Positions 11,516-21,209 are shown, numbered from the stretch's first letter. The stretch: 64,000 bases of DNA from Kineobactrum salinum (GCF_010669285.1 NZ_CP048711.1:2976001-3040000), one strand, 5' to 3'. The notes: a model not told the origin generated them from the letters alone. Made by a program: numbers and translations.

Positions 11516-11564
11516 TGCCTTCCCGTTGCCTTCCCGTTGCCTTCCCGTTGCCTTCCCGTTGCCC
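11515..11564. repeat. 11-bp tandem repeat (TTGCCTTCCCG x4 plus partial)
   Basis: Four perfect head-to-tail units of TTGCCTTCCCG followed by a partial unit, abutting the start codon of the TM2-domain gene on the minus strand. Read in that direction the unit is CGGGAAGGCAA, so each unit offers a GGGAAGG Shine-Dalgarno-like core. The rest of the 211-bp interval up to the YdcH-like gene shows no gene. Confidence 0.9.
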
Positions 11565-11726
11565 TGGCGGGTACCATGGTCTCCCTGCGACGATCGGCGG
11601 TCAAGCTATTCTCCAGACCGCATCACAGGGTCGTGCTGATATGGATCAAGGCGGTTCGACCGCAAAGAGCGTATGCTGGGCAGTAGTAATAGACGCACCA
11701 TCCGGCGCGGCGAGGAGGCCCCCAGC

Positions 11727-11969
11727 ATGTCTGTAGAACATCACGATCTGGTACACGAATTTCCCGAATTCCGGGAGCGTATACACAAGCTGAAAACAAC
11801 TGATACCCACTTCCGCAAGCTGTTCGATGAATATCACGAACTGACCCGCAGTATCGAAAATATGGAGAATGAAGTGACGCCGGCCGCGACACGTACAGAG
11901 GAGCGCGCCAAGGTGCAGCGGCTGCACCTTAAGGACGCACTCTACTGCATGCTCAATGCAGTTGAATAA
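11727..11969 (+). CDS. YdcH family (DUF465) small protein
   Basis: An 80-residue highly charged helical protein of the YdcH/DUF465 family, recognised by MSVEHHDLVHEFPEFRERI near the start and the downstream pattern of HFRKLFDEYHEL and a closing LK/RLHLKDALY segment. Family members are short, probably coiled-coil proteins of unknown function. The ATG at 11727 is chosen over the upstream in-frame start at 11673 because it gives the family N-terminus and is preceded by GAGGAGG. The next gene begins about 18 bp after its stop, so the two are probably one transcript. Confidence 0.85.
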   Translation: MSVEHHDLVHEFPEFRERIHKLKTTDTHFRKLFDEYHELTRSIENMENEVTPAATRTEERAKVQRLHLKDALYCMLNAVE

Positions 11970-11987
11970 ATGAAGGAGACCAGCACC

Positions 11988-12302
11988 GTGACCAATGCCG
12001 CGCTGAAGCGCCAGCTTGAGGAAAAACTCGCGAGATTGCAGGAGCGCCTGGAGCGAATCCGGCGGGACATTGGCAAAGAGCACTCGCTGGATGCCGCCGA
12101 GCAGGCGCAGGAGCGCGAGAACGATGAGGTGGTGGACGCCATCGGGGTGGAGACCGCGCAGTCGCTGCGGGAGGTACAGGCCGCCCTGGCCCGGCTGGAA
12201 GCCGGCAGCTACGGAATCTGCGAGCGCTGCGGCGAGGAAATCGCCCCGGCGAGGCTGGCGGTGCTGCCGGAAGCAGTGCTTTGTGTCAACTGTGCCGCCT
12301 GA
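11988..12302 (+). CDS. DksA/TraR-family C4 zinc-finger protein
   Basis: A 104-residue protein with an N-terminal coiled coil (about residues 5-70) and a C-terminal four-cysteine zinc finger at C78, C81, C99 and C102 (CERCG ... CVNC). This architecture is that of short DksA/TraR-like regulators that insert into the RNA polymerase secondary channel; direct evidence for this protein is lacking. GTG at 11988 is preferred because AAGGAG lies 9 bases upstream. An ATG at 11970, directly after the previous stop, is an alternative adding six residues. It sits just upstream of the S10 operon, a location of interest for an RNA polymerase regulator. Confidence 0.85.
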   Translation: MTNAALKRQLEEKLARLQERLERIRRDIGKEHSLDAAEQAQERENDEVVDAIGVETAQSLREVQAALARLEAGSYGICERCGEEIAPARLAVLPEAVLCVNCAA

Positions 12303-12337
12303 CCCGCCGGGGATCCAAAATATATCGCAGGGCGTGC

Positions 12338-12366
12338 TTGACAGGATGTTGCCCGCTCTTTAGAAT
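12338..12366 (+). promoter_or_regulatory. Predicted sigma-70 promoter of the S10 operon
   Basis: Consensus -35 TTGACA (12338-12343), exactly 17 bp, then TAGAAT (12361-12366), about 65 bp upstream of rpsJ. It lies after the DksA-like gene and explains how the S10 operon is transcribed despite the terminator after tuf. Confidence 0.7.
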
Positions 12367-12431
12367 TCGCGTTCCTTTTTCGGGGGGCTCCTTTGCGGAC
12401 CCCTGGTTTTTTATTGGCTGGAGTTAGACTG

Positions 12432-12743
12432 GTGCAGAGTCAGCGCATTCGAATTCGTCTCAAGGCTTTTGATCATCGCCTGATAGATACATCTACTCAG
12501 GAGATCGTGGAAACGGCGCGCCGTACCGGTGCCCAGGTCAAAGGCCCCATCCCCCTCCCCACCCGGAAGGAAAAGTTCACCGTGCTGGTTTCTCCGCACG
12601 TAAATAAAGATGCGCGTGACCAGTACGAAATTCGTACCCACAAGCGTCTGTTGGACATCGTGGAGCCTACAGAGAAAACTGTAGACGCCCTGATGAAGTT
12701 GGACCTGGCAGCAGGTGTCGAAGTACAGATCAGTCTTGGTTAA
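12432..12743 (+). CDS. rpsJ: 30S ribosomal protein S10
   Basis: S10, 103 residues, a protein of the 30S head that also serves as NusE in transcription antitermination. The sequence [18 protein letters not shown] through the [17 protein letters not shown] segment is diagnostic. The start is GTG at 12432, giving the family N-terminus; an upstream in-frame start at 12393 would add 13 residues with no family support, and GGAG lies at the right distance before the GTG. It is the first gene of the S10 operon, with a short leader. Confidence 0.97.
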   Translation: MQSQRIRIRLKAFDHRLIDTSTQEIVETARRTGAQVKGPIPLPTRKEKFTVLVSPHVNKDARDQYEIRTHKRLLDIVEPTEKTVDALMKLDLAAGVEVQISLG

Positions 12744-12862
12744 CTACAACTAGTAGCAAGACCTGCTTGGGGCAGGAGTCCCGAGTGTGTAACGCCCAGC
12801 ACTGTCACAGACAGGCGGGGCGGCCATAGAGGGTAAGCCCCGTACACTGAGAGGTTAGCATA

Positions 12863-13498
12863 ATGACTATTGGCTTAGTCGGCCGTAAGTCCGGTATGAC
12901 TCGCGTTTTTACCGAGGACGGCATATCCATTCCAGTAACCGTAGTGGAGGTAGCTCCAAACCGCGTTACTCAGATCAAAGAGCTCGATAGCGATGGCTAT
13001 CGCGCAATCCAGGTCACCGCGGGCAGCCGCAAGGCCTCGAAAGTGAGTAAATCAGCGGCCGGACATTTCGCCAAGGCGGGTGTCGAAGCGGGCCTCGGTC
13101 TGTGGGAATTTCGGCTGGCAGAGGCTGATGAGGCCCCGTCGATCGGCTCCGAGTTGACTGTCGAGCGTTTCGAGGTTGGACAGAAGGTCGATGTTGCCGG
13201 CAAATCCAAGGGCAAGGGCTTCCAGGGCGTAATCAAGCGCTGGAATTTCTCGATGCAGGATGCCACTCACGGCAACTCCCTGTCGCACCGCGCTCCGGGT
13301 TCCATCGGGCAGTGCCAGACGCCTGGCCGTGTCTTCAAGGGCAAGAAAATGTCCGGGCACATGGGCGCTGAGAGCGTCACCACCCAGGGGCTGGAAATCG
13401 TCCGGGTCGATGTTGAGCGCAATTTGCTGCTCATCAAGGGCGCGGTACCCGGTGCACCCGGCGGAGACGTTATCGTACGTCCCGCAGTCAAGGCTTAA
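12863..13498 (+). CDS. rplC: 50S ribosomal protein L3
   Basis: L3, 211 residues, an early-assembly 23S rRNA protein reaching the peptidyl transferase centre. The N-terminus [20 protein letters not shown] and the long-loop sequence with [20 protein letters not shown] are typical; the Gln in QCQTPG is the position methylated by PrmB in E. coli. GAGG lies before the ATG. It follows rpsJ after 119 bp. Confidence 0.97.
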   Translation: MTIGLVGRKSGMTRVFTEDGISIPVTVVEVAPNRVTQIKELDSDGYRAIQVTAGSRKASKVSKSAAGHFAKAGVEAGLGLWEFRLAEADEAPSIGSELTVERFEVGQKVDVAGKSKGKGFQGVIKRWNFSMQDATHGNSLSHRAPGSIGQCQTPGRVFKGKKMSGHMGAESVTTQGLEIVRVDVERNLLLIKGAVPGAPGGDVIVRPAVKA

Positions 13499-13516
13499 GG
13501 TTAGGGGGTCTCTAAC

Positions 13517-14134
13517 GTGGAATTGAGTGTAGTGAAGCCGGGTAACGCTGCAGCGGGTACAGTATCCGTTTCCGATGTTGCCTTTGCGCGCGAATACAAC
13601 GAGGACCTGGTTCACCAGGTTGTTACTGCCTATCTGGCCGGTGCCCGTCAGGGTACTCGCGCTCAGAAGAACCGCGCTGCGGTCAGGGGCGGTGGCAAGA
13701 AGCCCTGGCGCCAGAAGGGCACCGGCCGTGCCCGGGCAGGGACCATTCGTTCCCCCATCTGGCGCAGCGGCGGGGTGACCTTTGCTGCCCAGCCCCAGGA
13801 TCACTCGCAGAAGGTCAATCGCAAGATGTACCGGGCCGCGATGCGCTCCATCATGTCGGAGCTGGCGCGCCAGGATCGACTGATAGTAGTGGAAAGCCTC
13901 GATATCGAGGCGCCGAAGACCAGGTTGCTGGCACAGCAGCTGGGCGAATACGGCCTCGATAACGTGCTGATCGTGACGTCAGAGCTGGGCGAAAACCTGT
14001 ATCTGGCCGCACGTAACCTGCACAAGGTAGATGTGCGCGATGTGGATGGCGTCGATCCGGTGAGCCTGGTCGCCTATGACAAGGTCATGGTTACAGTGGA
14101 CGCGGTCAAGAAAATTGAGGAGATGCTGGCATGA
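13517..14134 (+). CDS. rplD: 50S ribosomal protein L4
   Basis: L4, 205 residues, which lines the peptide exit tunnel and in E. coli represses the S10 operon. The tunnel loop is recognisable as [18 protein letters not shown], followed by [13 protein letters not shown] start gives MELSVV. Its last four bases overlap rplW (ATGA), indicating translational coupling. Whether L4 autoregulation operates here cannot be told from the short rpsJ leader. Confidence 0.97.
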   Translation: MELSVVKPGNAAAGTVSVSDVAFAREYNEDLVHQVVTAYLAGARQGTRAQKNRAAVRGGGKKPWRQKGTGRARAGTIRSPIWRSGGVTFAAQPQDHSQKVNRKMYRAAMRSIMSELARQDRLIVVESLDIEAPKTRLLAQQLGEYGLDNVLIVTSELGENLYLAARNLHKVDVRDVDGVDPVSLVAYDKVMVTVDAVKKIEEMLA

Positions 14135-14427
14135 ACCAGGAGCGCATTTTCCAGGTGTTGCTCGCCCCGCACGTATCCGAAAAGGCGGCGGTGCTGGCAG
14201 ACAGCAACAACCAGTACGTGTTCAAGGTGGCTGTGGACGCCTCCAAGGCGGAGATCAAGAAGTCGGTCGAGCAGCTGTTCAAGGTCAAGGTGGACGCAGT
14301 CCAGACCCTGAAAGTAAAAGGCAAGGTCAAGCGCAATCGCTATGGCCTCAGTGCCAAGTCGACCTGGAAGAAGGCATACGTGCGCCTGGAGCAGGGTCAG
14401 GACATCGACTTTGCCGTGGCTGAGTAA
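14131..14427 (+). CDS. rplW: 50S ribosomal protein L23
   Basis: L23, 98 residues, at the exit-tunnel rim where it docks trigger factor and SRP. The pattern [10 protein letters not shown], then [13 protein letters not shown], then [11 protein letters not shown] is typical. The start codon overlaps the rplD stop and 14 bp separate it from rplB, consistent with tight coupling within the S10 operon. Confidence 0.97.
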   Translation: MNQERIFQVLLAPHVSEKAAVLADSNNQYVFKVAVDASKAEIKKSVEQLFKVKVDAVQTLKVKGKVKRNRYGLSAKSTWKKAYVRLEQGQDIDFAVAE

Positions 14428-14441
14428 GGAGTAGGTTCAAG

Positions 14442-15269
14442 ATGGCAGTTCTGACAAGCAAACCCACTTCGCCCGGCCGTCGTCATGTCGTCCGCGTACA
14501 CAGCGAGGGCCTGCACAAGGGTGATCCCTATGCGCCACTGCTGGAGCGGCAGACCCGCAATGGCGGCCGCAACAACAATGGCCGGATCACAACCCGGCAC
14601 ATTGGCGGTGGCCACAAGCAGCACTACCGGATTATCGATTTCAAGCGCGCCAAGGACGGGATTCCCGCCAAGGTGGAACGCATTGAATACGACCCGAACC
14701 GCACCGCCCATATTGCGCTGCTGTTGTTCGCCGATGGCGAACGCCGCTACATCATCGCCCCCAAGGGGGTGAAGGCCGGTGATACACTGCTGTCCGGTTC
14801 CGCGGCCTCGATCAAGACGGGCAACTGTTTGCCGCTGCGCAATATCCCTGTGGGTTCAGTGATTCACGCAGTGGAAATGAAGCCCGGGAAAGGGGCGCAG
14901 ATTGCACGCTCCGCCGGTGCCTCGGTGCAGCTGGTGGCGCGGGAAGGGCAGTATGCCACGCTGCGTCTGCGTTCAGGTGAGATGCGCAAGGTGCTGTCCG
15001 ACTGTCGCGCCACGCTGGGCGAGGTGTCGAATTCCGAACACAGCTTGCGCAAGCTGGGCAAGGCAGGTGCCGCGCGCTGGCGCGGGGTCAGGCCCACCGT
15101 TCGCGGTGTGGCGATGAACCCGGTAGATCACCCGCATGGCGGTGGTGAAGGTCGTACCTCCGGTGGTCGTCATCCGGTCAGTCCCTGGGGTACGCCTACC
15201 AAGGGTTACAAGACTCGCTCGAACAAGCGCACGGACCGCCTGATTGTGCGCCGTCGTGGCAAGAAGTAA
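14442..15269 (+). CDS. rplB: 50S ribosomal protein L2
   Basis: L2, 275 residues, the largest 50S core protein, needed for subunit association and peptidyl transferase activity. The RNA-binding domain includes [15 protein letters not shown], and the C-terminal part has [20 protein letters not shown]; its His is the conserved residue implicated in activity. Length equals the family norm (about 273). Confidence 0.98.
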   Translation: MAVLTSKPTSPGRRHVVRVHSEGLHKGDPYAPLLERQTRNGGRNNNGRITTRHIGGGHKQHYRIIDFKRAKDGIPAKVERIEYDPNRTAHIALLLFADGERRYIIAPKGVKAGDTLLSGSAASIKTGNCLPLRNIPVGSVIHAVEMKPGKGAQIARSAGASVQLVAREGQYATLRLRSGEMRKVLSDCRATLGEVSNSEHSLRKLGKAGAARWRGVRPTVRGVAMNPVDHPHGGGEGRTSGGRHPVSPWGTPTKGYKTRSNKRTDRLIVRRRGKK

Positions 15270-15307
15270 GTTCGGTCGATAGAGCCAAGAGATTAGAGGA
15301 AGAAATA

Positions 15308-15583
15308 GTGCCGCGTTCACTGAAGAAAGGTCCCTTTATCGACCTTCACCTGGTAAAGAAGGTTGAAGCAGCGATTGAAAGCAACGATCGTCGTCCGATC
15401 AAGACCTGGTCGCGTCGTTCCATGGTGTCGCCCGACATGGTTGGCTTGACGATTGCCATTCACAATGGTCGTCAGCACGTCCCGGTGCTGATCAACGAAG
15501 ACATGGTTGGTCACAAGCTGGGTGAATTTGCGGCAACCCGCACGTTCAAGGGCCATATTGTGGACAAGAAGGCGAAGCGCTAG
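15308..15583 (+). CDS. rpsS: 30S ribosomal protein S19
   Basis: S19, 91 residues, in the 30S head near the A-site finger. [11 protein letters not shown] at the N-terminus and the [16 protein letters not shown] and [16 protein letters not shown] segments are diagnostic. GTG start preceded by a GAGGAAG Shine-Dalgarno. Confidence 0.97.
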   Translation: MPRSLKKGPFIDLHLVKKVEAAIESNDRRPIKTWSRRSMVSPDMVGLTIAIHNGRQHVPVLINEDMVGHKLGEFAATRTFKGHIVDKKAKR

Positions 15584-15611
15584 GCGCGGGTCTATAGCGA
15601 GGTTTAGGAAA

Positions 15612-15950
15612 ATGGAAGTTGCAGCAAGACTTAAAGGCGCGCGAATTTCGGCGCAGAAGGCCCGGCTGGTCGCAGACCAGGTGCGTGGCAAGCCTGTTGA
15701 AGAAGCGCTGAGCCTGCTGGAGTACAGCCCCAAGAAGGCGGCCCATCTCGTCAAGAAGATTCTTGACTCTGCGATTGCCAATGCGGAGAACAATGAGGGC
15801 GCGGACGTCGACGAATTGAAGGTGTCCACTATTTTCGTGGATGAAGGCACTACCATGAAGCGCCTTCGCCCACGGGCCAAGGGTCGTGCGGATCGTATAT
15901 TCAAGCGCTCCTGCCATATCACGGTTAAAGTTGCAGACAGCGAAGGCTAA
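15612..15950 (+). CDS. rplV: 50S ribosomal protein L22
   Basis: L22, 112 residues, whose long beta hairpin lines the exit tunnel. [18 protein letters not shown] and the hairpin region [17 protein letters not shown] are recognisable. The ATG at 15612 is used because it yields the family start [13 protein letters not shown] and follows AGGAA; the frame is open further upstream but that portion overlaps rpsS and has no family support. Confidence 0.97.
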   Translation: MEVAARLKGARISAQKARLVADQVRGKPVEEALSLLEYSPKKAAHLVKKILDSAIANAENNEGADVDELKVSTIFVDEGTTMKRLRPRAKGRADRIFKRSCHITVKVADSEG

Positions 15951-15968
15951 GGTTCAGGAGAAGACCAA

Positions 15969-16640
15969 ATGGGTCAGAAAGTACATCCAGTCGGCATACG
16001 GTTAGGCATCGTCAAGGATCACAATTCGATCTGGTATGCCGATAGCAAGAATTATGCGAAGACGCTGATTGCCGATCTCGAGGTGCGCAAGTACATCGAG
16101 AAGGCGCTGGAGCATGCCTCCGTCAGCCGTATCGTTATCGAGCGTCCCGCCCAGACCGCGCGTATCACCATCCACACGGCGCGCCCCGGTATCGTTATCG
16201 GCAAGAAGGGTGAGGATGTCGATGGCCTGCGCAAAAAGCTGGCCGCGAAGATGGGTGTACCGGTGCACATCAATATCGAGGAAATCCGCAAGCCGGATCT
16301 CGATGCCAAGCTGGTGGCGCAGAATGTCGCGCAACAGCTGGAGCGCCGGGTGATGTTCCGCCGCGCGATGAAGCGGGTGGTGCAGAATGCCATGCGCCAG
16401 GGCGCAGAGGGCATCAAGATCCAGGTGGGCGGCCGTCTTGGCGGTGCCGAGATTGCGCGCAGCGAATGGTATCGGGAAGGCCGTGTGCCACTGCACACAC
16501 TGCGCGCCGACATTGATTACGCGACCTACGAGGCGGTGACCACCTACGGCATTATCGGGGTCAAGGTGTGGATATTCAAAGGCGAGGTGATTGGCGCCGG
16601 CGACCAATCCGACAGCGCCAAGAAGACAGCAACTAATTAA
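15969..16640 (+). CDS. rpsC: 30S ribosomal protein S3
   Basis: S3, 223 residues, at the mRNA entry tunnel, with helicase-supporting basic residues. The N-terminus [17 protein letters not shown], the KH-domain GXXG motif ([14 protein letters not shown]) and the C-terminal [20 protein letters not shown] are present. Tail residues beyond about 205 vary in the family. GGAG precedes the ATG. Confidence 0.98.
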   Translation: MGQKVHPVGIRLGIVKDHNSIWYADSKNYAKTLIADLEVRKYIEKALEHASVSRIVIERPAQTARITIHTARPGIVIGKKGEDVDGLRKKLAAKMGVPVHINIEEIRKPDLDAKLVAQNVAQQLERRVMFRRAMKRVVQNAMRQGAEGIKIQVGGRLGGAEIARSEWYREGRVPLHTLRADIDYATYEAVTTYGIIGVKVWIFKGEVIGAGDQSDSAKKTATN

Positions 16641-16651
16641 GGGTTACGCAG

Positions 16652-17065
16652 ATGCTTCAACCAAAGCGTACAAAGTTTCGCAAAATGATGAAGGGCCGCA
16701 ACCGCGGCCTGGCCGAGCGTGGCAGCAAGGTCAGCTTCGGCGAATTCGGTTTGAAAGCGATCGGGCGCGGCCGTATCACCGCGCGCCAGATCGAGGCGGC
16801 CCGTCGCGCAATGACCCGCCACATCAAGCGCGGTGGAAAAATCTGGATTCGCATCTTTCCGGACAAGCCCATCACTGGCAAGCCGCTGGAAGTGCGGCAG
16901 GGCAAGGGCAAGGGCAACGTCGAGTACTGGGTGGCCCAGGTTCAGCCCGGCAAGGTGCTGTATGAAGTGCAGGGTGTTTCCGAGGAGTTGGCTCGTGAGG
17001 CATTTGCGCTTGCCGCGGCCAAGATTCCAGTGGAAACAACATTTGTTAAACGGTCGGTGATGTGA
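16652..17065 (+). CDS. rplP: 50S ribosomal protein L16
   Basis: L16, 137 residues, near the A-site tRNA elbow. [19 protein letters not shown] and [17 protein letters not shown] are diagnostic, and MGKGKG-type sequence appears as RQGKGKGN. The stop (TGA 17063-17065) overlaps the rpmC start in a TGATG junction, typical of translational coupling. Confidence 0.97.
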   Translation: MLQPKRTKFRKMMKGRNRGLAERGSKVSFGEFGLKAIGRGRITARQIEAARRAMTRHIKRGGKIWIRIFPDKPITGKPLEVRQGKGKGNVEYWVAQVQPGKVLYEVQGVSEELAREAFALAAAKIPVETTFVKRSVM

Positions 17066-17256
17066 TGAAAGGTAGCGAATTGCGTGATAAGTCCGATGAG
17101 GACCTGAACAAGCAGCTGCTCACCCTGCGTGAGGAGCAGTTCAAGCTGCGCATGCAGAAGTCCACTGGTCAGCTCGGGCAGACTCACCTGCTCCAGCAGA
17201 ACCAGCGCGACATCGCACGCGTCAAGACTGTACTGAGAGAAAAGGCGGGTAACTGA
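17065..17256 (+). CDS. rpmC: 50S ribosomal protein L29
   Basis: L29, 63 residues, a helical hairpin next to L23 at the tunnel exit. [19 protein letters not shown] and the [12 protein letters not shown] segment match the family. The ATG overlapping the rplP stop by one base is chosen; a GTG three bases earlier would add one Met and is less likely. Confidence 0.95.
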   Translation: MKGSELRDKSDEDLNKQLLTLREEQFKLRMQKSTGQLGQTHLLQQNQRDIARVKTVLREKAGN

Positions 17257-17258
17257 GC

Positions 17259-17525
17259 ATGTCAGGTGCAGAGAAACGTGTACGTACTGCAACCGGTAAG
17301 GTTGTCAGCAACAAGATGGACAAGACGATCACTGTGCTGATCGAGCGTCGGGTGAAGCACCCGGTGTATGGCAAGTACATCACTCGCTCGTCCAAGATCC
17401 ACGCCCATGATGAAGACAACTCATGTGGTATTGGTGATACGGTCAAGGTTACTGAGTCGCGCCCGATTTCCAAGAGCAAGACCTGGAAATTGCTGGAAGT
17501 GGTAGAAAGCGCCCCGCAGGTTTAA
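17259..17525 (+). CDS. rpsQ: 30S ribosomal protein S17
   Basis: S17, 88 residues, an OB-fold primary 16S rRNA binder. [19 protein letters not shown] and the [12 protein letters not shown] segment are typical. It starts 2 bp after rpmC and closes the S10 operon as defined in E. coli. A small hairpin (TGCGAC/GTCGCA, 17537-17552) lies in the 41-bp gap before rplN. Confidence 0.97.
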   Translation: MSGAEKRVRTATGKVVSNKMDKTITVLIERRVKHPVYGKYITRSSKIHAHDEDNSCGIGDTVKVTESRPISKSKTWKLLEVVESAPQV

Positions 17526-17566
17526 GCGCAGGATTTTGCGACAACAGTCGCAGTTTGGAGTAGAGC

Positions 17567-17935
17567 ATGATTCAGACAGAGTCGTATTTGGAAGTTGCTG
17601 ACAACAGCGGCGCCCGCCGGGTGATGTGTATCAAGGTACTGGGCGGCTCCAAGCGCCGCTATGCACGTGTCGGGGACCTGATCAAGGTTACTGTCAAGGA
17701 AGCCATTCCCCGCGGCAAGGTCAAGAAGGGCCAGGTGATGACTGCCGTGGTGGTGCGGACTCGCAAAGGTGTGCGCCGGGCCGACGGGTCACTCATCAAG
17801 TTTGACGATAACGCCGCTGTGCTGCTCAACACCCAGCAGGCGCCGATCGGCACCCGTATATTTGGCCCCGTGACTCGCGAGTTGCGCGGTGAAAAGTTCA
17901 TGAAGATTATTTCTCTGGCTCCGGAAGTTATCTGA
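17567..17935 (+). CDS. rplN: 50S ribosomal protein L14
   Basis: L14, 122 residues, at the subunit interface. [27 protein letters not shown] is the classical N-terminal signature, and [10 protein letters not shown] followed by [11 protein letters not shown] completes the family pattern. GGAG lies before the ATG. First gene of the spc segment; no separate promoter is obvious. Confidence 0.98.
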   Translation: MIQTESYLEVADNSGARRVMCIKVLGGSKRRYARVGDLIKVTVKEAIPRGKVKKGQVMTAVVVRTRKGVRRADGSLIKFDDNAAVLLNTQQAPIGTRIFGPVTRELRGEKFMKIISLAPEVI

Positions 17936-17961
17936 TCCGGCCAGCAGGGAGAGGAAGGAAA

Positions 17962-18276
17962 ATGTCCAAGATCAAGCGCGATGACGAAGTGATTATCCTG
18001 GCCGGCAAGGACAAGGGTAAGCGCGGCAAGGTTCGCAAGGTGCTCGCAGACAACCGCGTGGTCGTCAGTGGCATCAATATGGTGAAGAAGCACACCCGGC
18101 CCAATCCGCAGATGGGCGTGGCTGGCGGCATTGTAGAGCGTGAGGCCCCGATCCAGGTGTCCAATGTCGCGATCTACAATCCGGCCACCAGCAAGGCCGA
18201 CCGTGTTGGTTTCAAGGTGGAAGGGGATGCCAAACAGCGTATCTTCAAATCCAGTGGCGAGGCGATAGACGCCTGA
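17962..18276 (+). CDS. rplX: 50S ribosomal protein L24
   Basis: L24, 104 residues, an assembly initiator bound to the 5' end of 23S rRNA. The KOW motif is seen in [20 protein letters not shown] (residues 6-25), with the conserved HTRPNPQ and [10 protein letters not shown] segments following. A strong GAGAGGAAGGA sequence precedes the ATG. Confidence 0.97.
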   Translation: MSKIKRDDEVIILAGKDKGKRGKVRKVLADNRVVVSGINMVKKHTRPNPQMGVAGGIVEREAPIQVSNVAIYNPATSKADRVGFKVEGDAKQRIFKSSGEAIDA

Positions 18277-18299
18277 GTCGGGGGTCAAGGGTAAAAGAC

Positions 18300-18839
18300 A
18301 TGGCAACGTTGAAAGACAAATACAGGACCGAGATTGCTCCGCGTTTGAAGGAAGAGCTGGGTCTGGACAATGTGATGGAGATCCCGCGCATTACCAAGAT
18401 CACCCTGAACATGGGTGTGGGTGAGGCGGTTGGCGACAAAAAGGTGCTCGAAAGTGCGGTTGGCGACATGCAGAAGATCTCTGGCCAGAAGCCGGTAGTG
18501 ACACTCGCGCGCAAGTCCATCGCCGGGTTCAAGATTCGCGATGGCTGGCCCATTGGCTGCAAGGTGACCCTGCGCGCGGACCGGATGTACGAGTTTCTTG
18601 AGCGCCTGGTCAGCATCGCCATTCCCCGGATACGGGATTTCCGCGGCGTCAGCCCGAAGTCCTTTGACGGTCGTGGCAACTTTGCGATGGGCGTCAGTGA
18701 ACAGATTATCTTTCCGGAGATCGAGTACGACCAGGTGGACGCGTTGCGCGGTATGGACATCACCATCACCACCACCGCTCGCACGGATGATGAAGGTCGC
18801 GCGCTGTTGCGTGCATTCAACTTCCCCCTGAAAGCTTAA
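18300..18839 (+). CDS. rplE: 50S ribosomal protein L5
   Basis: L5, 179 residues, which binds 5S rRNA and contacts P-site t[21 protein letters not shown] and [20 protein letters not shown] are diagnostic, followed by [19 protein letters not shown]. Length equals E. coli L5. It is followed after 12 bp by rpsN. Confidence 0.98.
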   Translation: MATLKDKYRTEIAPRLKEELGLDNVMEIPRITKITLNMGVGEAVGDKKVLESAVGDMQKISGQKPVVTLARKSIAGFKIRDGWPIGCKVTLRADRMYEFLERLVSIAIPRIRDFRGVSPKSFDGRGNFAMGVSEQIIFPEIEYDQVDALRGMDITITTTARTDDEGRALLRAFNFPLKA

Positions 18840-18851
18840 GAGGCATATTTA

Positions 18852-19156
18852 ATGGCTAAGAAATCGATGGTCGCACGGGAAAAGAAGCGTGCTCTTCTGG
18901 TAGTGAAATATGCCGGCAAAAGAGCCGCCCTCAAGGCCGTTCTGAGTGATGTGGACGCGTCTGACGATGCCAAGTGGGACGCCCAGATCGCGCTGCAGAA
19001 ATTGCCTCGTGATGCGAGCCCGGTTCGCAAGCAGCGTCGCTGCCAGGTAACTGGCCGCCCCATGGCGTGTATCGGAAGTTTGGCCTGTGCCGCAACAAGC
19101 TGCGGGAAGCGGCGATGCGCGGTGATGTACCTGGTCTGGTTAAAGCCAGCTGGTAA
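18852..19156 (+). CDS. rpsN: 30S ribosomal protein S14 (one-base frameshift in this sequence)
   Basis: S14 of the zinc-independent type. The first 70 residues ([20 protein letters not shown] ... CQVTGRP) are normal, then the frame as given runs into nonsense up to 19175. The correct continuation [19 protein letters not shown]...VKASW lies in another frame and stops at 19154-19156. Adding one C to the run CCCC at 19058-19061 gives GGC CGC CCC CAT GGC and a 101-residue protein, exactly the E. coli length. S14 is essential and no second copy is in the window, so the sequence is very probably missing a base here. Confidence 0.94.
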
Positions 19157-19171
19157 CGGAGAGATTCAAAA

Positions 19172-19567
19172 ATGAGTATGCAAGATCCGCTGTCAGATAT
19201 GCTGACCCGTATTCGCAACGCCCAGATGGCGGGAAAAACCCGCGTCGAGATGCCAGGTTCCAAGCTCAAGGCGGCCGTTGCCCAAGTGTTGAAGGAAGAA
19301 GGCTATGTTGGCGAATTCGCCGCAGCTTCCGAGAACGGCAAGCCCCGCTTGAGCATTGAGCTCAAGTACTATGAGGGCAAGCCTGTCATCGCCGAGATAG
19401 ACCGGGTCAGTCGTCCGAGTCTGCGCCGTTATGCGGCCAAGGGCGAGGTGCCAACGGTACGTGGTGGTCTCGGGGTGGCGATTGTTTCCACCTCCAAGGG
19501 TGTGATGACTGACCGTGCCGCCCGTGCCGCGGGTGTTGGTGGCGAAGTGCTCTGCACCGTTTTTTAG
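19172..19567 (+). CDS. rpsH: 30S ribosomal protein S8
   Basis: S8, 131 residues, central-domain 16S binder and, in E. coli, the spc-operon repressor. [18 protein letters not shown] and the C-terminal [18 protein letters not shown] with GGEVLCTVF are typical. It begins 15 bp after the corrected rpsN stop, which supports that stop. Confidence 0.97.
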   Translation: MSMQDPLSDMLTRIRNAQMAGKTRVEMPGSKLKAAVAQVLKEEGYVGEFAAASENGKPRLSIELKYYEGKPVIAEIDRVSRPSLRRYAAKGEVPTVRGGLGVAIVSTSKGVMTDRAARAAGVGGEVLCTVF

Positions 19568-19594
19568 GAATTATTGAATTGAAGGGCATTTAGC

Positions 19595-20122
19595 ATGTCT
19601 AGAGTCGCGAAAAATCCGGTACCACTGCCCAAGGGTGTGGAAGTTACGCTCAATGGCCGGGATATAACCGTCAAGGGCGGGATGGGCACGCTGGCGTTTG
19701 TGCTCGGCGAGGGTGTCGACATCAAGCAGGAAGATGGCGTGCTCAACGTCGCCTATGCCAATGAAAAGGTCCGGGCGCTCGCCGGGACCACACGGGCGCT
19801 GGTAAACAACATGGTCCACGGCGTCAGCAAGGGCTGGGAGAAACGGTTGCTGCTCAACGGTGTTGGCTATCGGGCCAAGGCTGACGGCAAGACCATCAAC
19901 CTTACGGTGGGGTTGTCGCATCCGGTGGATTATCAGCTGCCGGAAGGCGTCAGTGCAGAAACACCGACCCAGACCGAAATCGTGTTAAAGGGTATCGACA
20001 AGCAGGCTGTTGGCCAGGCGGCTGCCAAGATTCGCAGCTTCCGTCCGCCGGAGCCTTACAAGGGTAAGGGCATTCGTTACGCCGATGAAAATGTTCGCCG
20101 TAAAGAAGCCAAGAAGAAGTAG
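19595..20122 (+). CDS. rplF: 50S ribosomal protein L6
   Basis: L6, 175 residues, with two duplicated alpha/beta domains near the sarcin-ricin loop. [19 protein letters not shown], the [14 protein letters not shown] segment and the C-terminal [23 protein letters not shown] are diagnostic of the family. Confidence 0.98.
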   Translation: MSRVAKNPVPLPKGVEVTLNGRDITVKGGMGTLAFVLGEGVDIKQEDGVLNVAYANEKVRALAGTTRALVNNMVHGVSKGWEKRLLLNGVGYRAKADGKTINLTVGLSHPVDYQLPEGVSAETPTQTEIVLKGIDKQAVGQAAAKIRSFRPPEPYKGKGIRYADENVRRKEAKKK

Positions 20123-20132
20123 GTAGGTTGAG

Positions 20133-20483
20133 ATGAGTGCTAAGAATGAATCAAGGTTGCGCCGTGCACGCCGTGCCCGCAATCGCATGCGTGAACTCGG
20201 TGTCAACCGTCTGAGCGTGCACCGTACTCCACGGCACATATATGCCCAGGTAATTACGGCTGCGGGTGACCGCGTACTGGCCAGTGCATCGACGCTGGAC
20301 AGCAGTCTCCGCAGCGGCAGCACCGGCAATGCGGAAGCAGCTGCGGCAGTGGGCAAGCTGGTCGCCGAACGCGCCCGGGCTGTCGGAGTGGAAAAAGTCG
20401 CATTTGATCGCGGCGGCTACAAGTACCACGGACGTGTCAAGGCGCTGGCCGATGCCGCCCGTGAAACCGGACTGGAATTCTAG
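20133..20483 (+). CDS. rplR: 50S ribosomal protein L18
   Basis: L18, 116 residues, which with L5 and L25 carries 5S rRNA into the large subunit. [18 protein letters not shown] and the [21 protein letters not shown]-terminal pattern are typical. It follows rplF after 10 bp. Confidence 0.97.
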   Translation: MSAKNESRLRRARRARNRMRELGVNRLSVHRTPRHIYAQVITAAGDRVLASASTLDSSLRSGSTGNAEAAAAVGKLVAERARAVGVEKVAFDRGGYKYHGRVKALADAARETGLEF

Positions 20484-20492
20484 GGTAGAGTT

Positions 20493-21005
20493 ATGGCGTT
20501 TAACGATCAGAAAAAGCAGCAGCAGGACGGCGACCTCCAGGAAAAGCTGGTGCAGGTCAACCGGGTTGCCAAGGTGGTAAAGGGTGGCCGTATTTTTGGC
20601 TTTACCGCACTGACTGTGGTCGGCGATGGTAAAGGCAAGGTCGGTTTCGGCCGCGGCAAGGCGCGGGAAGTGCCGGTTGCGATCCAGAAGGCCATGGAAG
20701 CTGCCCGCCGCAACATGATCCAGGTGGAGCTGAGCAATGGCACCATCCAGTATCCGGTCAAGGCAAACCACGGCGCGTCCAAGGTCTATATGCAACCGGC
20801 CTCCGAGGGTACCGGTGTTATTGCCGGCGGCGCGATGCGTGCGGTTCTCGAGATCGCAGGGGTGCACAATGTGTTGGCAAAATGCTACGGCTCAACCAAC
20901 CCGGTCAATGTAGTACGCGCGACGTTCAATGGGCTGCGGGACATGGTTTCGCCGGACGATGTCGCGGCCAAGCGCGGCAAGACCGTTGAAGAAATTCTGA
21001 ACTAA
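20493..21005 (+). CDS. rpsE: 30S ribosomal protein S5
   Basis: S5, 170 residues, part of the mRNA entry tunnel and of decoding fidelity. The double-stranded-RNA-binding-like domain reads [20 protein letters not shown] with [18 protein letters not shown], and the C-terminal [13 protein letters not shown] is conserved. Residues associated with spectinomycin binding look unaltered (GGRI loop present). Confidence 0.97.
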   Translation: MAFNDQKKQQQDGDLQEKLVQVNRVAKVVKGGRIFGFTALTVVGDGKGKVGFGRGKAREVPVAIQKAMEAARRNMIQVELSNGTIQYPVKANHGASKVYMQPASEGTGVIAGGAMRAVLEIAGVHNVLAKCYGSTNPVNVVRATFNGLRDMVSPDDVAAKRGKTVEEILN

Positions 21006-21023
21006 TTACTGGATTGGCTAGTC

Positions 21024-21206
21024 ATGGCTAAAGCAACTATCAAGGTTACGCAGATCAAGAGCAAACATGGTCGCCTGAAGAACCACCGGGCCTGTATTGC
21101 TGGCCTGGGGCTGCGGCGTATCGGTCACACCGTGGAGGTTGAAGACACGCCCTCGGTACGTGGCATGATCAACAAAGTGAACTACCTGGTTCGGATCGAG
21201 GAGTAA
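21024..21206 (+). CDS. rpmD: 50S ribosomal protein L30
   Basis: L30, 60 residues, typical of bacterial forms without extension. [20 protein letters not shown] and [21 protein letters not shown] match the family. Its 3' end carries the GAGGAG that serves as the Shine-Dalgarno of rplO. Confidence 0.96.
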   Translation: MAKATIKVTQIKSKHGRLKNHRACIAGLGLRRIGHTVEVEDTPSVRGMINKVNYLVRIEE

Positions 21207-21209
21207 ATC

